Shown: piece by piece, positions 23,663-35,242 of the stretch
Numbering within the stretch: position 1 is the stretch's first letter
Layout: the number at the start of each line of letters is the position of its first letter
Source of the DNA: Mimachlamys varia
Taxonomy: Eukaryota; Mollusca; Bivalvia; Pectinida; Pectinidae
Direction: 5' to 3'
Length of the DNA stretch: 64,000 bases
NCBI GenBank assembly: GCA_947623455.1
Contig: OX392532.1
Span: 22,976,792 to 23,040,791 of the forward strand
Position numbers and translations under genes: made by a program
Notes under the pieces: generated by a model
The model's database searches: none
Told to the model about the DNA's origin: nothing
What the model saw: only the letters and a program-made list of their open reading frames with translations

Positions 23663-26600
23663 ACAAGAGGCCCAACGGGCCTTAACGGTCATCTGACTAC
23701 CAATTGTAAAATCACTATGAAAATACGTGTAGTCAATAAATTAAATCAAGTTATAATATGCCTGTATAGATTGCCAAGTTCAAGATAGTGGCCTTCTTGG
23801 ATTTCTGATGGGCTTGAAAAATAACAACTCTTTGTTGGGACCATCTCAGGATATCATTTCTGGCAAGTTTCAGCTCAATTCCACTGGTAGAACTTGAGAA
23901 GTTTAAAATGTGTATTCAAAATGGCGGCTGTGGTGGCCATCTTGAATTTTGAACAAACCTAAAAATAACAACACTTAATCAGCATCATCTCAGAATCATT
24001 CCTGGCAAGTTTCAGCTTATTCCTAGTGAGTAAACTTGACAACAAACCCTTTTGGCCCCTGTGACCTTGAATGAATGTCAGGGTCATTTCTTTAAACAAA
24101 CTTGACACACCTTTATCCCAGCATGCCACAAGCCCAATATTACATCTCTGTGCCTTTTGGTTATTCAGAAAAAGTTGTTTTAAAGATTTTGACCCTTTTG
24201 GCCCCTGTGACCTTGAATGAAGTTCAAGGTCATTTATTTGAACAAACTTGGTAGACCTTTATCCCAGCATGCCACAGGCCTAATATCAGGTCTCTGAGCC
24301 TTTTAGTTATTCAGAAGAAGTTGTTTAAAGATTATGACCGTTTTGGCCTCTGTGACCTTGACTGAAGGTCAAGGTCATTTCTTTGAACAAACTTGGTAGC
24401 CCTTTATCCCAGCATAACACAGGACCAATATCAGGTCTCTGGGCCTTTTGGTTATTCAGAAAAAGTTGTTTTAAAGATTTTGACCCTTTTGGCCCCTGTG
24501 ACCTTGAATGAAGTTCAAGGTCATTTATTTGAACAAACTTGGTAGACCTTTATCCCAGCATGCCACAGGCCTAATATCAGGTCTCTGAGCCTTTTAGTTA
24601 TTCAGAAGAAGTTGTTTAAAGATTATGACCGTTTTGGCCTCTGTGACCTTGAATGAAGGTCAAGGTCATTTCTTTGAACAAACTTGGTAGCCCTTTATCC
24701 CAGCATAACACAGGACCAATATCAGGTCTCTGGGCCTTTTGGTTATTCAGAAGAAGTTGTTTAAAAAGATTTTGACCTTTTTGGCCCCTGTGACCTTGAA
24801 TGAAGGTCAAGGTCATTTGTTTGAACAAACTTGGTAGTCCTTTATCCCAGCATGCCACAGGCCCAATATCAGGTCTCTGGGCCTTTTGGTTATTCAGAAG
24901 AAGTTGTTTAAAGATTATGACCGTTTTGGCCCCTGTGACCTTGAATGAAAGTCAAGGTCATTTCTTTGAACAAACTTGGTAGCCCTTTATCCCAGCATGC
25001 CACAGGCCCAATATTAGATCTCTGGGCCTTTTGGTTATTCAGAAGAAAATGTTTAAAGATTATGACCGTTTTGGCCCCAGTGACCTTGAATGAAAGTCAA
25101 GGTCATTTCTTTGAACAAACATAGTAGCCCTTTATCCCAGCATGCCACAGGCCCAATATCAGGTCTCTGGGCCTTTTGGTTATTCAGAAGAAGTCGTTTA
25201 AAAATTATGACCGTTTTATCCCCTGTGACCTTGAATGAAGGTCAAGGTCATTTCTTTGAACAAACTTGGTAGCCCTTTATCTCAGCATAACACAGGACCA
25301 ATATCAGGTCTCTGGGCCTTTTGGTTATTCAGAAGAAGTTGTTTAAAAAGATTTTGACCTTTTCGGCCCCTGTGACCTTGAATGAAGGTCAAGGTCATTT
25401 GTTTGAACAAACTTGGTACCCCCTTATCCCAGCATAACACAGGCCCAATATCAGGTCTCTGGGCCTTTTGGTTATTCAGAAGAAGTCGTTCAAAGATTTT
25501 GACCTTTTTGGCCCCTGTGACCTTGAATGAAGGTCAAGGTCATTTGTTTGAACAAACTTGGTAGCCCTTTATCCCAGCATGCCACAGGCCCAATATTAGG
25601 TCTCTGGGCCTTTTGGTTATTCAGAAGAAGTCGTTTAAAAATTATGACCGTTTTGTCCCCTGTGACCTTGAATGAAGGTCAAGGTCATTTGTTTGAACAA
25701 ACTTGGTAGCCCTTTATCTCAGCATAACACAGGACCAATATCAGGTCTCTGGGCCTTTTGGTTATTCAGAAGAAGTTGTTTAAAAAGATTTTGACCTTTT
25801 CGGCCCCTGTGACCTTGAATGAAGGTCAAGGTCATTTGTTTGAACAAACTTGGTAACCCTTTATCCCAGCATGCCACAGGCCCAATATCAGGTCTCTGGG
25901 CCTTTTGGTTATTCAAAAGAAGTCGTTCAAAGATTTTGACCTTTTTGGCCCCTGTGACCTTGAATGAAGGTCAAGGTCATTTGTTTGAACAAACTTGGTA
26001 GCCCTTTATCCCAGCATGCCACAGGCCCAATATTAGGTCTCTGGGCCTTTTGGTTATTCAGAAGAAGTCGTTCAAAGATTTTGACCTTTTTGGCCCCTGT
26101 GACCTTGAATGAAGGTCAAGGTCATTTCTTTGAACAAACTTGGTAGCCCTTTATCCCAGCATGCCACAGGCCCAATATTAGGTCTCTGGGCCTTTTGGTT
26201 ATTCAGAAGAAGTCATTTAAAAATTATGACCGTTTTGTCCCCTGTGACCTTGAATGAAGGTCAAGGTCATTTCTTTGAACAAACTTGGTAGCCCTTTATC
26301 TCAGCATAACACAGGACCAATATCAGGTCTCTGGGCCTTTTGGTTATTCAGAAGAAGTTGTTTAAAAAGATTTTGACCTTTTTGGCCCCTGTGACCTTGA
26401 ATGAAGGTCAAGGTCATTTGTTTGAACAAACTTGGTAGCCCTTTATCCCAGCATGCCACAGGCCCAATATCAGGTCTCTGGGCCTTTTGGTTATTCAGAA
26501 GAAGTCGTTCAAAGATTTTGACCTTTTTGGCCCCTGTGACCTTGAATGAAGGTCAAGGTCATTTGTTTGAACAAACTTGGTAGCCCTTTATCCCAACATG

Positions 26601-26967
26601 CCACAGGCCCAATATCAGGTCTCTGGGCCTTTTGGTTATTCAGAAGAAGTCGTTCAAAGATTTTGACCTTTTTGGCCCCTGTGACCTTGAATGAAGGTCA
26701 AGGTCATTTCTTTGAACAAACTTGGTAGCCCTTTATCCCAGCATGCCACAGGCCCAATATTGGGTCTATGGGCCTTTTGGTTTATGAGAAGAAGATGTTT
26801 AAATGGAAAAGTTTACGGACGGCGCACGGCGCACGGCGCACGGCGCACGGCGCACGGCGCACGGCGCACGACGCACGGCGCACGACGCACGGCGCACGGC
26901 GCACGACGACGGACGAAGCATGATGACTATAGGTCATCCTGACCCTTCGGGTCAGATGACCTAAAAA
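23663..26967 (+). mobile_element. A2: tandem-cored element nested in B1, 19 core units
   Basis: Same ends, leader and hairpins as A1, with very high identity in the leader. The core has 19 units of 145/147 bp. The CpG-rich GGCGCAC linker is the longest of the five copies (26815-26910). The left junction is AAAGGA|ACAAGAGG and the right is GACCTA|AAAAGTTGACTG. The right flank continues the (ACGG)n linker of B1. Confidence 0.85.
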
Positions 26968-26971
26968 GTTG

Positions 26972-27026
26972 ACTGACGGACGGACGGACGGACGGACGGA
27001 CGGACGGACGGACGGACGGACGGACG
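26972..27026 (+). repeat. (ACGG)n linker of B1
   Basis: About thirteen perfect ACGG units directly precede the 3' hairpin of B1. Similar GGACGGAC/GACAGACGG linkers precede the 3' ends of C1 and D. Confidence 0.9.
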
Positions 27027-27084
27027 CTGCACCATCACATAAGCTCACTTGGCCCTTCGGGCCAGGTGAGCTAAAAATGGTGAG

Positions 27085-27400
27085 CAGTTTTGTAAGAAAA
27101 AAAGTTGTAGTTTCTAGTTTAAATTCAGAAGAAGATACTGTTAGGGAAGTTTTACCAGCAAATAGACAGAGAGACAGACGAGGTTATCCGTAATATCGTT
27201 AATTTACAGGAGAATTGGAAAAGGACCTAGGACAGAACCTTGTGGTCACCAGCATTAGTTATTTTAGTATTAGAAGAAACATTGTGTATGAAGACGAATT
27301 GGTGACAATTCTGTACGTAATAAGATAACTAATTTAAAGTGTTCCATTTATACCATAGGTTTTCAAAGCCTTGGAAATATCACAAGAAACATGGCAAATA
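27085..27400 (-). pseudogene. Non-LTR retrotransposon reverse transcriptase remnant
   Basis: Minus-strand blocks appear in the right order for a LINE reverse transcriptase: CDISKAL (27368-27396), KTYGINGTL, PQGSVLGP (27222-27250), IND followed by TDNL, then FAGKTSL at about 27144-27162. The catalytic FADD position reads FAGK, so both aspartates are lost. There is also a frameshift just before PQGSVLGP, an in-frame stop before IND, and a deletion between CDISKAL and KTYG. The remnant is dead. The clade (for example CR1, RTE or Jockey) cannot be told from this piece. B1 lies directly to its left and splits the domain. Confidence 0.65.
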
Positions 27401-27680
27401 TGATTTCTAAAGAGGTATGGCGCATATTGGCCCGTTACGACCTAAAGGTGACCGTTTTCAAAATCGAAAAATATTTTTCATGTTCTTATTTGCGAGTTCG
27501 TTCATAGCAATGACTATTTCATTTAATGACCGTAAAGTTCCATTATCATGCTATATGCAACTTTCAAGGTTTTTTTTTACCAGATTAAAATCCGTTTTTG
27601 ACATAGAGCACATCTGAGGACCAACTTTTATAAAGTCTTATATTGTTTATGTACCAACAGACTACTTAAATCTTTTTCTT
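27401..27680. other. Spacer, no gene seen
   Basis: The 66-codon frame at 27417-27617 has no support. Confidence 0.35.
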
Positions 27681-27681
27681 A

Positions 27682-28339
27682 ACAAGAGCACCTCAAGCGG
27701 AGGCATGATACGCCCGTCGTGCCCTATCGAAAGTATAATGGTATGGAAACACAAAGAAAGTTCTGACACTTTCTACATAATATTTGAAAACTGCATCAGA
27801 AATAAAGGCCTAAAGAGCCATAACTCTAGTAAATATTGTTAAATTAAATTGTCATTCAGGAAAATACAACTTCATGTCATAATGATTAAACCTAGCAAGT
27901 TTGAAAGATATCGATTGAAACCTGTAGAAGACAATCTCCAGACAAACAACAGTTTACAACAGAAATGCATTTTTTACATAATGCCTATATTTTGCAATTG
28001 CAATTATGCAATGCTGTTACGCGAAAAGTTGAAATAACCCAACAAAACCTGTAATATATGTTAAATATTATAGATATTCAAAGTACTATACCAAATTTTA
28101 GAGGAATTAAACACAAAAAGGTTCTGACGTTTTCTAATTAATAATGCCCGAAATTGCATCCCAAAGGGCCATAACTCTAGTGAATATTCTCGAATCAAAT
28201 TTTCGTTCAGGAAAACACAACTAAATGTTATGGTGGTTAAGCCTAGCAAGTTTGAAAGAAATTGGTTGAAACCTGTAGGAGAAGATCTCCTGACAAACAA
28301 AACTTTACGACGGACAACGCCATACCATAATATGTCAAA
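27682..28339 (+). mobile_element. E: 5' part of another tandem-cored element, cut by A3
   Basis: It starts ACAAGAGCACCTCAAGCGGAGG (hairpin CCTC/GAGG), then GATACGCCCGTCG. There are two core units of roughly 270 bp, with AGAGCCATAACTCTAGTAAAT recurring as GGGCCATAACTCTAGTGAAT and with AACCTAGCAAGTTTGAAAGA. The 3' tail begins (ACGACGGACAACGCCATACC) but the hairpin end is missing where A3 starts. It was truncated by, or before, the A3 insertion. Confidence 0.65.
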
Positions 28340-31316
28340 ACAAGAGGCCCAACGGGCCTTAACGGTCATCTGACTACCAATTGTAAAATCACTATGAAAA
28401 TACGTGTAGTCATTAAATCAAGTTATAATATGCCTGTATATATAGATTGCCAAGTTCAAGATAGTGGCCTTCTTGGATTTCTGATGGGCTTGAAAAATAA
28501 CAACTCTTTGTTGGGACCATCTCAGGATATCATTTCTGGCAAGTTTCAGCTCAATTCCACTGGTAGAACTTGAGAAGTTTAAAATGTGTATTCAAAATGG
28601 CGGCTGTGGTGGCCATCTTGAATTTTGAACAAACCTAAAAATAACAACACTTAATCAGCATCATCTCAGAATCATTTCTGGCAAGTTTCAGCTTATTCCT
28701 AGTGAGTAAACTTGACAACAAACCCTTTTGGCCCCTGTGACCTTGAATGAATGTCAGGGTCATTTCTTTAAACAAACTTGACACACCTTTATCCCAGCAT
28801 GCCACAAGCCCAATATCACATCTCTGTGCCTTTTGGTTATTCAGAAAAAGTTGTTTTAAAGATTTTGACCCTTTTGGCCCCTGTGACCTTGAATGGAGTT
28901 CAAGGTCATTTATTTGAACAAACTTGGTAGACCTTTATCCCAGCATGCCACAGGCCTAATATCAGGTCTCTGAGCCTTTTAGTTATTCAGAAGAAGTTGT
29001 TTAAAGATTATGACCGTTTTGGCCTCTGTGACCTTGAATGAAGGTCAAGGTCATTTCTTTGAACAAACTTGGTAGCCCTTTATCCCAGCATAACACAGGA
29101 CCAATATCAGGTCTCTGGGCCTTTTGGTTATTCAGAAAAAGTTGTTTTAAAGATTTTGACCCTTTTGGCCCCTGTGACCTTGAATGAAGTTCAAGGTCAT
29201 TTATTTGAACAAACTTGGTAGACCTTTATCCCAGCATGCCACAGACCTAATATCAGGTCTCTGAGCCTTTTAGTTATTCAGAAGAAGTTGTTTAAAGATT
29301 ATGACCGTTTTGGCCTCTGTGACCTTGAATGAAGGTCAAGGTCATTTCTTTGAACAAACTTGGTAGACCTTTATCCCAGCATAACACAGGACCAATATCA
29401 GGTCTCTGGGCCTTTTGGTTATTCAGAAGAAGTTGTTTAAAAAGATTTTGACCTTTTTGGCCCCTGTGACCTTGAATGAAGGTCAAGGTCATTTGTTTGA
29501 ACAAACTTGGTAGTCCTTTATCCCAGCATGCCACAGGCCCAATATCAGGTCTCTGGGCCTTTTGGTTATTCAGAAGAAGTTGTTTAAAGATTATGACCGT
29601 TTTGGCCCCTGTGACCTTGAATGAAAGTCAAGGTCATTTCTTTGAACAAACTTGGTAGCCCTTTATCCCAGCATGCCACAGGCCCAATATTAGATCTCTG
29701 GGCCTTTTGGTTATTCAGAAGAAAATGTTTAAAGATTATGACCGTTTTGGCCCCAGTGACCTTGAATGAAAGTCAAGGTCATTTCTTTGAACAAACATAG
29801 TAGCCCTTTATCCCAGCATGACACAGGCCCAATATCAGGTCTCTGGGCCTTTTGGTTATTCAGAGGAAGTTGTTTAAAGATTATGACGGTTTTGGCCCCT
29901 GTGACCTTGAATGAAAGTCAAGGTCATTTCTTTGAACAAACTTGGTAGCCCTTTATCCCAGCATGCCACAGGCCCAATATTAGGTCTCTGTGCCTTTTGG
30001 TTATTCAGAAGAAGTCGTTTAAAAATTATGACCGTTTTATCCCCTGTGACCTTGAATGAAGGTCAAGGTCATTTCTTTGAACAAACTTGGTAGCCCTTTA
30101 TCTCAGCATAACACAGGACCAATATCAGGTCTCTGGGCCTTTTGGTTATTCAGAAGAAGTTGTTTAAAAAGATTTTGACCTTTTTGGCCCCTGTGACCTT
30201 GAATGAAGGTCAAGGTCATTTGTTTGAACAAACTTGGTAGCCCTTTATCCCAGCATGCCACAGGCCCAATATCAGGTCTCTGGGCCTTTTGGTTATTCAG
30301 AAGAAGTCGTTCAAAGATTTTGACCTTTTTGGCCCCTGTGACCTTGAATGAAGGTCAAGGTCATTTGTTTGAACAAACTTGGTAGCCCTTTATCCCAGCA
30401 TGCCACAGGCCCAATATTAGGTCTCTGGGCCTTTTGGTTATTCAGAAGAAGTCGTTTAAAAATTATGACCGTTTTGTCCCCTGTGACCTTGAATGAAGGT
30501 CAAGGTCATTTCTTTGAACAAACTTGGTAGCCCTTTATCTCAGCATAACACAGGACCAATATCAGGTCTCTGGGCCTTTTGGTTATTCAGAAGAAGTTGT
30601 TTAAAAAGATTTTGACCTTTTCGGCCCCTGTGACCTTGAATGAAGGTCAAGGTCATTTGTTTGAACAAACTTGGTAGCCCTTTATCCCAGCATGCCACAG
30701 GCCCAATATCAGGTCTCTGGGCCTTTTGGTTATTCAGAAGAAGTCGTTCAAAGATTTTGACCTTTTTGGCCCCTGTGACCTTGAATGAAGGTCAAGGTCA
30801 TTTGTTTGAACAAACTTGGTAGCCCTTTATCCCAGCATGCCACAGGCCCAATATTAGGTCTCTGGGCCTTTTGGTTATTCAGAAGAAGTCGTTCAAAGAT
30901 TTTGACCTTTTTGGCCCCTGTGACCTTGAATGAAGGTCAAGGTCATTTGTTTGAACAAACTTGGTAGCCCTTTATCCCAGCATGCCACAGGCCCAATATC
31001 AGGTCTCTGGGCCTTTTGGTTATTCAGAAGAAGTCGTTCAAAGATTTTGACCTTTTTGGCCCCTGTGACCTTGAATGAAGGTCAAGGTCATTTGTTTGAA
31101 CAAACTTGGTAGCCCTTTATCCCAGCATGCCACAGGCCCAATATTGGGTCTATGGGCCTTTTGGTTTATGAGAAGAAGATGTTTAAATGGAAAAGTTTAC
31201 GGACGGCGCACGGCGCACGACGCACGGCGCACGACGCACGGCGCACGGCGCACGACGACGGACGAAGCATGATGACTATAGGTCATCCTGACCCTTCGGG
31301 TCAGATGACCTAAAAA
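28340..31316 (+). mobile_element. A3: tandem-cored element, 17 core units
   Basis: Leader, core and hairpins match A1 and A2. The leader carries a 4-bp ATAT expansion near 28440. The core runs 28728-31145. The GGCGCAC linker has about eight units. The junctions are TGTCAA|ACAAGAGG and GACCTA|AAAAGTGG. Confidence 0.85.
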
Positions 31317-31398
31317 GTGGTCCTCTGAAATCAGAAAATGGAAAAAAAAACGTTGTTGATGAAATATTTTAATTTCGGTATCAACCAAACCCATGTAG

Positions 31399-31470
31399 TC
31401 TGATTAGCTCAGGTGGTTGAGCCGCCGTGCAGCAGCCAAAAGGTATGCAGATCAAATCACGAAAGTGTCA
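31399..31470 (+). pseudogene. Degenerate tRNA-like sequence
   Basis: ATTAGCTCAGGTGGTTGAGC forms a good D arm with box A. The box B position (AGATCAAATC) is altered, and the acceptor and anticodon stems are not convincing. Likely a tRNA-derived SINE head or an old tRNA pseudogene. Confidence 0.4.
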
Positions 31471-32280
31471 CTTTCTCTTCACATATTGTTTTTATGACTT
31501 ATGAAATATTTTTCTTTCGTGTTTTCTATGTTTCAATTTTTTTTTAATTTTCAAGAATATTTGTTCGAAGTATGAGATAAAACGTGGAGTTACAAACATT
31601 TCAACAAGATGCAATATATAAATGAAGTGATTCAGTCTGTATCAATTTCGTGTAAACAAATAGCCACGTTGACTGATACATGTACATTGTACATGGAAAA
31701 ACTTCCCTACAAATGTTGAATTTTATTATATTTTGTGTGTAATCAATTGACAATAATCAGTATATTTTTGAGCATTGCCTTAAAAACAATCAATGGCAAA
31801 ATCAATGAGGTGTCTTTCTTTTCACACTACAAGGAACCAATGAACCATGGAAATCTATTTTAGTACTGGAAGATTTACAAAAGGTCACATGATATTTTAA
31901 ATGTATTTTTAGCTCGTGCAAGCGAGCGCATGGTTTAGGTCGGTATAAGCGGAAAGTGACCATGACTCTTTCCACAAATATTACGATAAATTTCAATTAA
32001 TTGATGCACTGTAGAGTGACCTGGCTGGAATCCAGAATGCTACATTGTATCTATATAATGAGTTATCAAGTAAATACTTTTGAAGATATATGGTAATTAC
32101 TTGTTCAAAAACTTAACCTTCAGTGCTTAATAAAGCTATAGGCATAGATAGACATTCTAAATAGAGACTTTCTAAATATAAGAAGTAATGGACCCGAAAC
32201 AGTGTAAGCAGTCTTTTTAAGCATTTGGCTAATTTGATGTCAATATCAGTTTGAGTAAAATGTATGTTGTCAATACTATA
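31471..32280. other. Noncoding DNA, nothing recognised
   Basis: No gene, RNA or repeat was identified. Confidence 0.35.
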
Positions 32281-32282
32281 CA

Positions 32283-32767
32283 TCACTTTGTCTTTCCCAA
32301 AATTGAAATAAAACCATTTAGTTGTCTGGAAAATGACACAATGAACAAAATGGTGTATCGGTTTCCTTTCTCCCTTGAACGGTTACAGAGAAAAATGAAT
32401 TACCTGACAGATGAATTTTAATGTTTTGCCTTATATGATGACGTCATAGTTACTGTGACGTCGTCAATGGGTATATATGACATCATCAATACTTACTGAT
32501 ATCAAAATGGCCACCAGGAAAGCTGCATCATAAAAACAATCTGGCGACAAACACTTCACGTAGCCGATTAACACCATGAAAATGCCAGAAAATCAAAAAT
32601 CGTAAAAATCGTCAAATTCCATTAAAAAATGTCTTTCTTCATCTGTAATTATGGAAATTGATAGAAGACATCATTGACTTTACTAAAACAATCATTAGAT
32701 TGATTCAACTGAAAAAAAATATAAATATAAAAGAGCACAATTTGATTGAAAACAGATATTTTACCTA
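32283..32767 (+). repeat. Duplicated block, first copy
   Basis: The sequence starting AACATCACTTTGTC-type (TTGTCTTTCCCAAAATTGAA) and the downstream TGACGTCATAGTTACTG segment recur at about 35591-36250 in the same order, with an extra 150 bp in the second copy. Its right edge is the TA where the Tigger-like element inserted. Confidence 0.7.
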
Positions 32768-35242
32768 CAGTCAAACCTGCTCTAACGACCGCCTGTCTAT
32801 AACGACTGCCTGTCTACAACGACCGATTTTCAGATTCCCCGTGAGATTTCACTATATAACGACCATCTGTATAACGACCACCTGTCTAATGTGGCTAACG
32901 ACCTGTAATTTTGGAACGACGGTCGCTAGTTCGCTTTCTATAACGACCGATTTTCAGATTCCTCGTGAGATTTCATTATATAACGACCATCTGTTTAACG
33001 ACCACCAGTCTGATGTGGCTAACGACCGGTAATTTTGGAAAGACGGTCGCTAGTTCGCTTCCTATAACGACCGATTTCCGGTGAACATGCCGTTCCGGTA
33101 ACCCGTCGCACATGTACAGCTTCGTACAAAATGTCCGGTAATTGCGTACATGATTCATTAGTAGAAAATACTATAAATGTTGAAAATATGAGTTGTAAAA
33201 CACACTGACTGAAGATAATATTATTTTATGACAAGTGAAAACTTTCCGGTGAGCCCATCACTGCTGTATCTGTTTTTGACAATATCCTGCATTTTGATTG
33301 GCTACTGATAGCGACGATCTAGGTTATTTCCTAACCTGAATAACGCGTAGTGCTTTCCAGTATAGTGTAGTCATTTGATACGATTGAACAGCGTTGCATC
33401 ATTTGTGTTCACGTTTATGCAGGCCTGTTCGCGACCCGTGTGTTAGGCTTTAATCGTCAGAATTACCGTCAACCTAGTACACTGCCGACTTTATCGATGT
33501 CTAGACGCACAGAGACTCCCAAATTGTTTATTTTATAGAAAACGTGGAAGATTAAGTCTTATGTAAGATTTAATTGAATAATTTATGAATGATATTGCCG
33601 TGAAAACATCGTTTATCTCAATTATAAGTATTAGACCTGTGCCTTCGCTGGTGTCAACAGATTTTCATCGTAACTCGCGCGAGGTGTCAATCAATGTCAA
33701 GCCTAATTAACGAGGCATTGTGTTATGTTTTCAAAGTTTCTATTCAAAGGTGTTTGTTTTATTAACCTTAAATGCCGACTTACCTGGTTGGTGCTATCAT
33801 TCTGACTTGACTTTTTTTTTTTCAAAAACAAATATTTTTTCTTCAAGATTTTATTTTTCATTTTTTAGACCACAAAACGTACCTGCGCACTATATGCGAT
33901 AAATTACGTTACTGTTTAATTTTATATTTTTAGATAAAGAACAACAAACTCAACCAAGAATTCACAAATGTAATAAAAGGATCATGAATGTTATTGAATA
34001 GGGCATTCATCATACCATTTTAAGATGTTTTAAAAAATATAGATTTAAACCTAAAAATAATATTATAAGAATATATTTCAAAACAAAAAGTTTGACTTCT
34101 GTAATGTTATACTGAATGCCCTATTTAATGACAAGTCATTTATGACATTTTCAATTACAAGAGGCCCAACGGGCCTTAACGGTCATCTGACTACCAATTG
34201 TAAAATCACTATGAAAATACGTGTAGTCATTAAATCAAGTTATAATATGCCTGTATAGATTGCCAAGTTCAAGATAGTGGCCTTCTTGGATTTCTGATGG
34301 GCTTGAAAAATAACAACACTTTGTTGGGACCATCTCAGGATATCATTTCTGGTAAGTTTCAGCTCAATTCCACTGGTAGAACTTGAGAAGTTTAGAATGT
34401 GTTTTCAAAATGGCCGCTGTGGAGGCCATCTTGGATTTTTGACTACACGAAAAATAACAACAGTTTCGTTTTGGCCCCAGTGACCTTGAATGAAAGTCAA
34501 GGTCATTTCTTTGAACAAACTTGGTAGCCCTTTATCCCAGCATGCCACAGGCCCAATATTAGATCTCTGGGCCTTTTGGTTATTCAGAAGAAGTTGTTTA
34601 AAGATTATGACCGTTTTGGTCCCTGTGACCTTGAATGAAAGTCAAGATCATTTCTTTGAACAAAATTGGTAGCCCTTTATCCAAGCATGCCACAGGCCCA
34701 ATATCAGGTCTCTGGGCCTTTTGGTTATTCAGAAGAAGTCGTTTAAAGATTATGACCGTTTTGGCCCCTGTGACCTTGAATGAAAGTCAAGGTCATTTGT
34801 TTGAACAAACTTGGTAGCCCTTTATCCCAGCATGCCACAGGCCCAATATTAGGTATCTGGGCCTTTTGGTTATTCAGAAGAAGTCATTCAAAGATTTTGA
34901 CCTTTTTGGCCCCTGTGACCTTGAATGAAGGTCAAGGTCATTTCTTTGAACAAACTTGGTACCCCTTCATCCCAGCATGGCACAAGCCCAATATTGGGTC
35001 TATGGGCCTTTTGGTTTATGAGAAGAAGATGTTTAAATGGAGAAGTTTACGGACGGCGCACGACGCACGGCGCACGACGACAGACGAAGCATGATGACTA
35101 TAGGTCATCCTGACCCTTCGTCGGGTCAGATGACCTAAAAATGGTTGGTCAAAAAATCTCGACCTGTCTATAAAGGCAACCTGTCTATAGTGACCGTTTT
35201 TCTGTCTCCCCTTGAGCGGTCCTTTTTAGACAGGTTTTACTG
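32768..35242. mobile_element. Tigger/pogo-like non-autonomous element, contains A4
   Basis: Left end CAGTCAAACCTGCTCTAACG and inverted right end CAGTAAAACCTGTCTAAAAA match the CAGT...AAACC start of pogo/Tigger elements. TA flanks both sides (32766-32767 and 35243-35244). The uninterrupted paralogous sequence at 36457-36458 has a single TA in the same context (TTTTACC TA TTTTTCAATAAA), which confirms insertion and target duplication. The left part has 124-bp tandem units rich in ATAACGACC. Without A4 the element is about 1.49 kb and has no transposase. The 124-codon frame at 32658-33032 is a translation of these units. Confidence 0.75.
34157..35141 (+). mobile_element. A4: short tandem-cored element in the Tigger-like element, 4 units
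   Basis: Same ends as A1, but the leader is shortened and reads CTACACGAAAAATAACAACAG, a subfamily shared with A5. There are four core units. The 3' hairpin loop is lengthened (TTCGTC instead of TTC). The right junction is GACCTA|AAAATGGTTGG. The left flank is CAATT, giving only one A at that side. Confidence 0.8.

Larger units (their letters stand above)
22295..27077 (+). mobile_element. B1: tandem-cored element, split by A2
   Basis: It starts ACAAGAGGCCCAATGGGCCT, then GCATCGCTCACCTGG. The 3' hairpin is AGCTCACTTGGCCC, loop TTC, GGGCCAGGTGAGCT before AAAAA, so CTCACCTGG is inverted at the 3' end. The core has about eight 144-149-bp units (GCAAACTTTGTCGGGCTTCATCC). The linker is (ACGG)n. 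A2 interrupts it at 23663-26967, and B1 appears inserted in a LINE. B1 without A2 is about 1.48 kb. No encoded protein. Confidence 0.8.

Noticed and set aside
26782..27048. Arg/Ser/Val/Pro repeat proteins (RPSVRPSV, GARRTAHGARR)
   Set aside because: Translations of the (ACGG)n and GGCGCAC linkers of B1 and A2.
15540..31145. CRISPR-like array of regularly spaced repeats
   Set aside because: Entire 145-bp units repeat without unique spacers, in a eukaryotic context with no cas genes.
32658..33032. 124-residue plus-strand frame
   Set aside because: Mostly translated ATAACGACC tandem units at the left end of the Tigger-like element.
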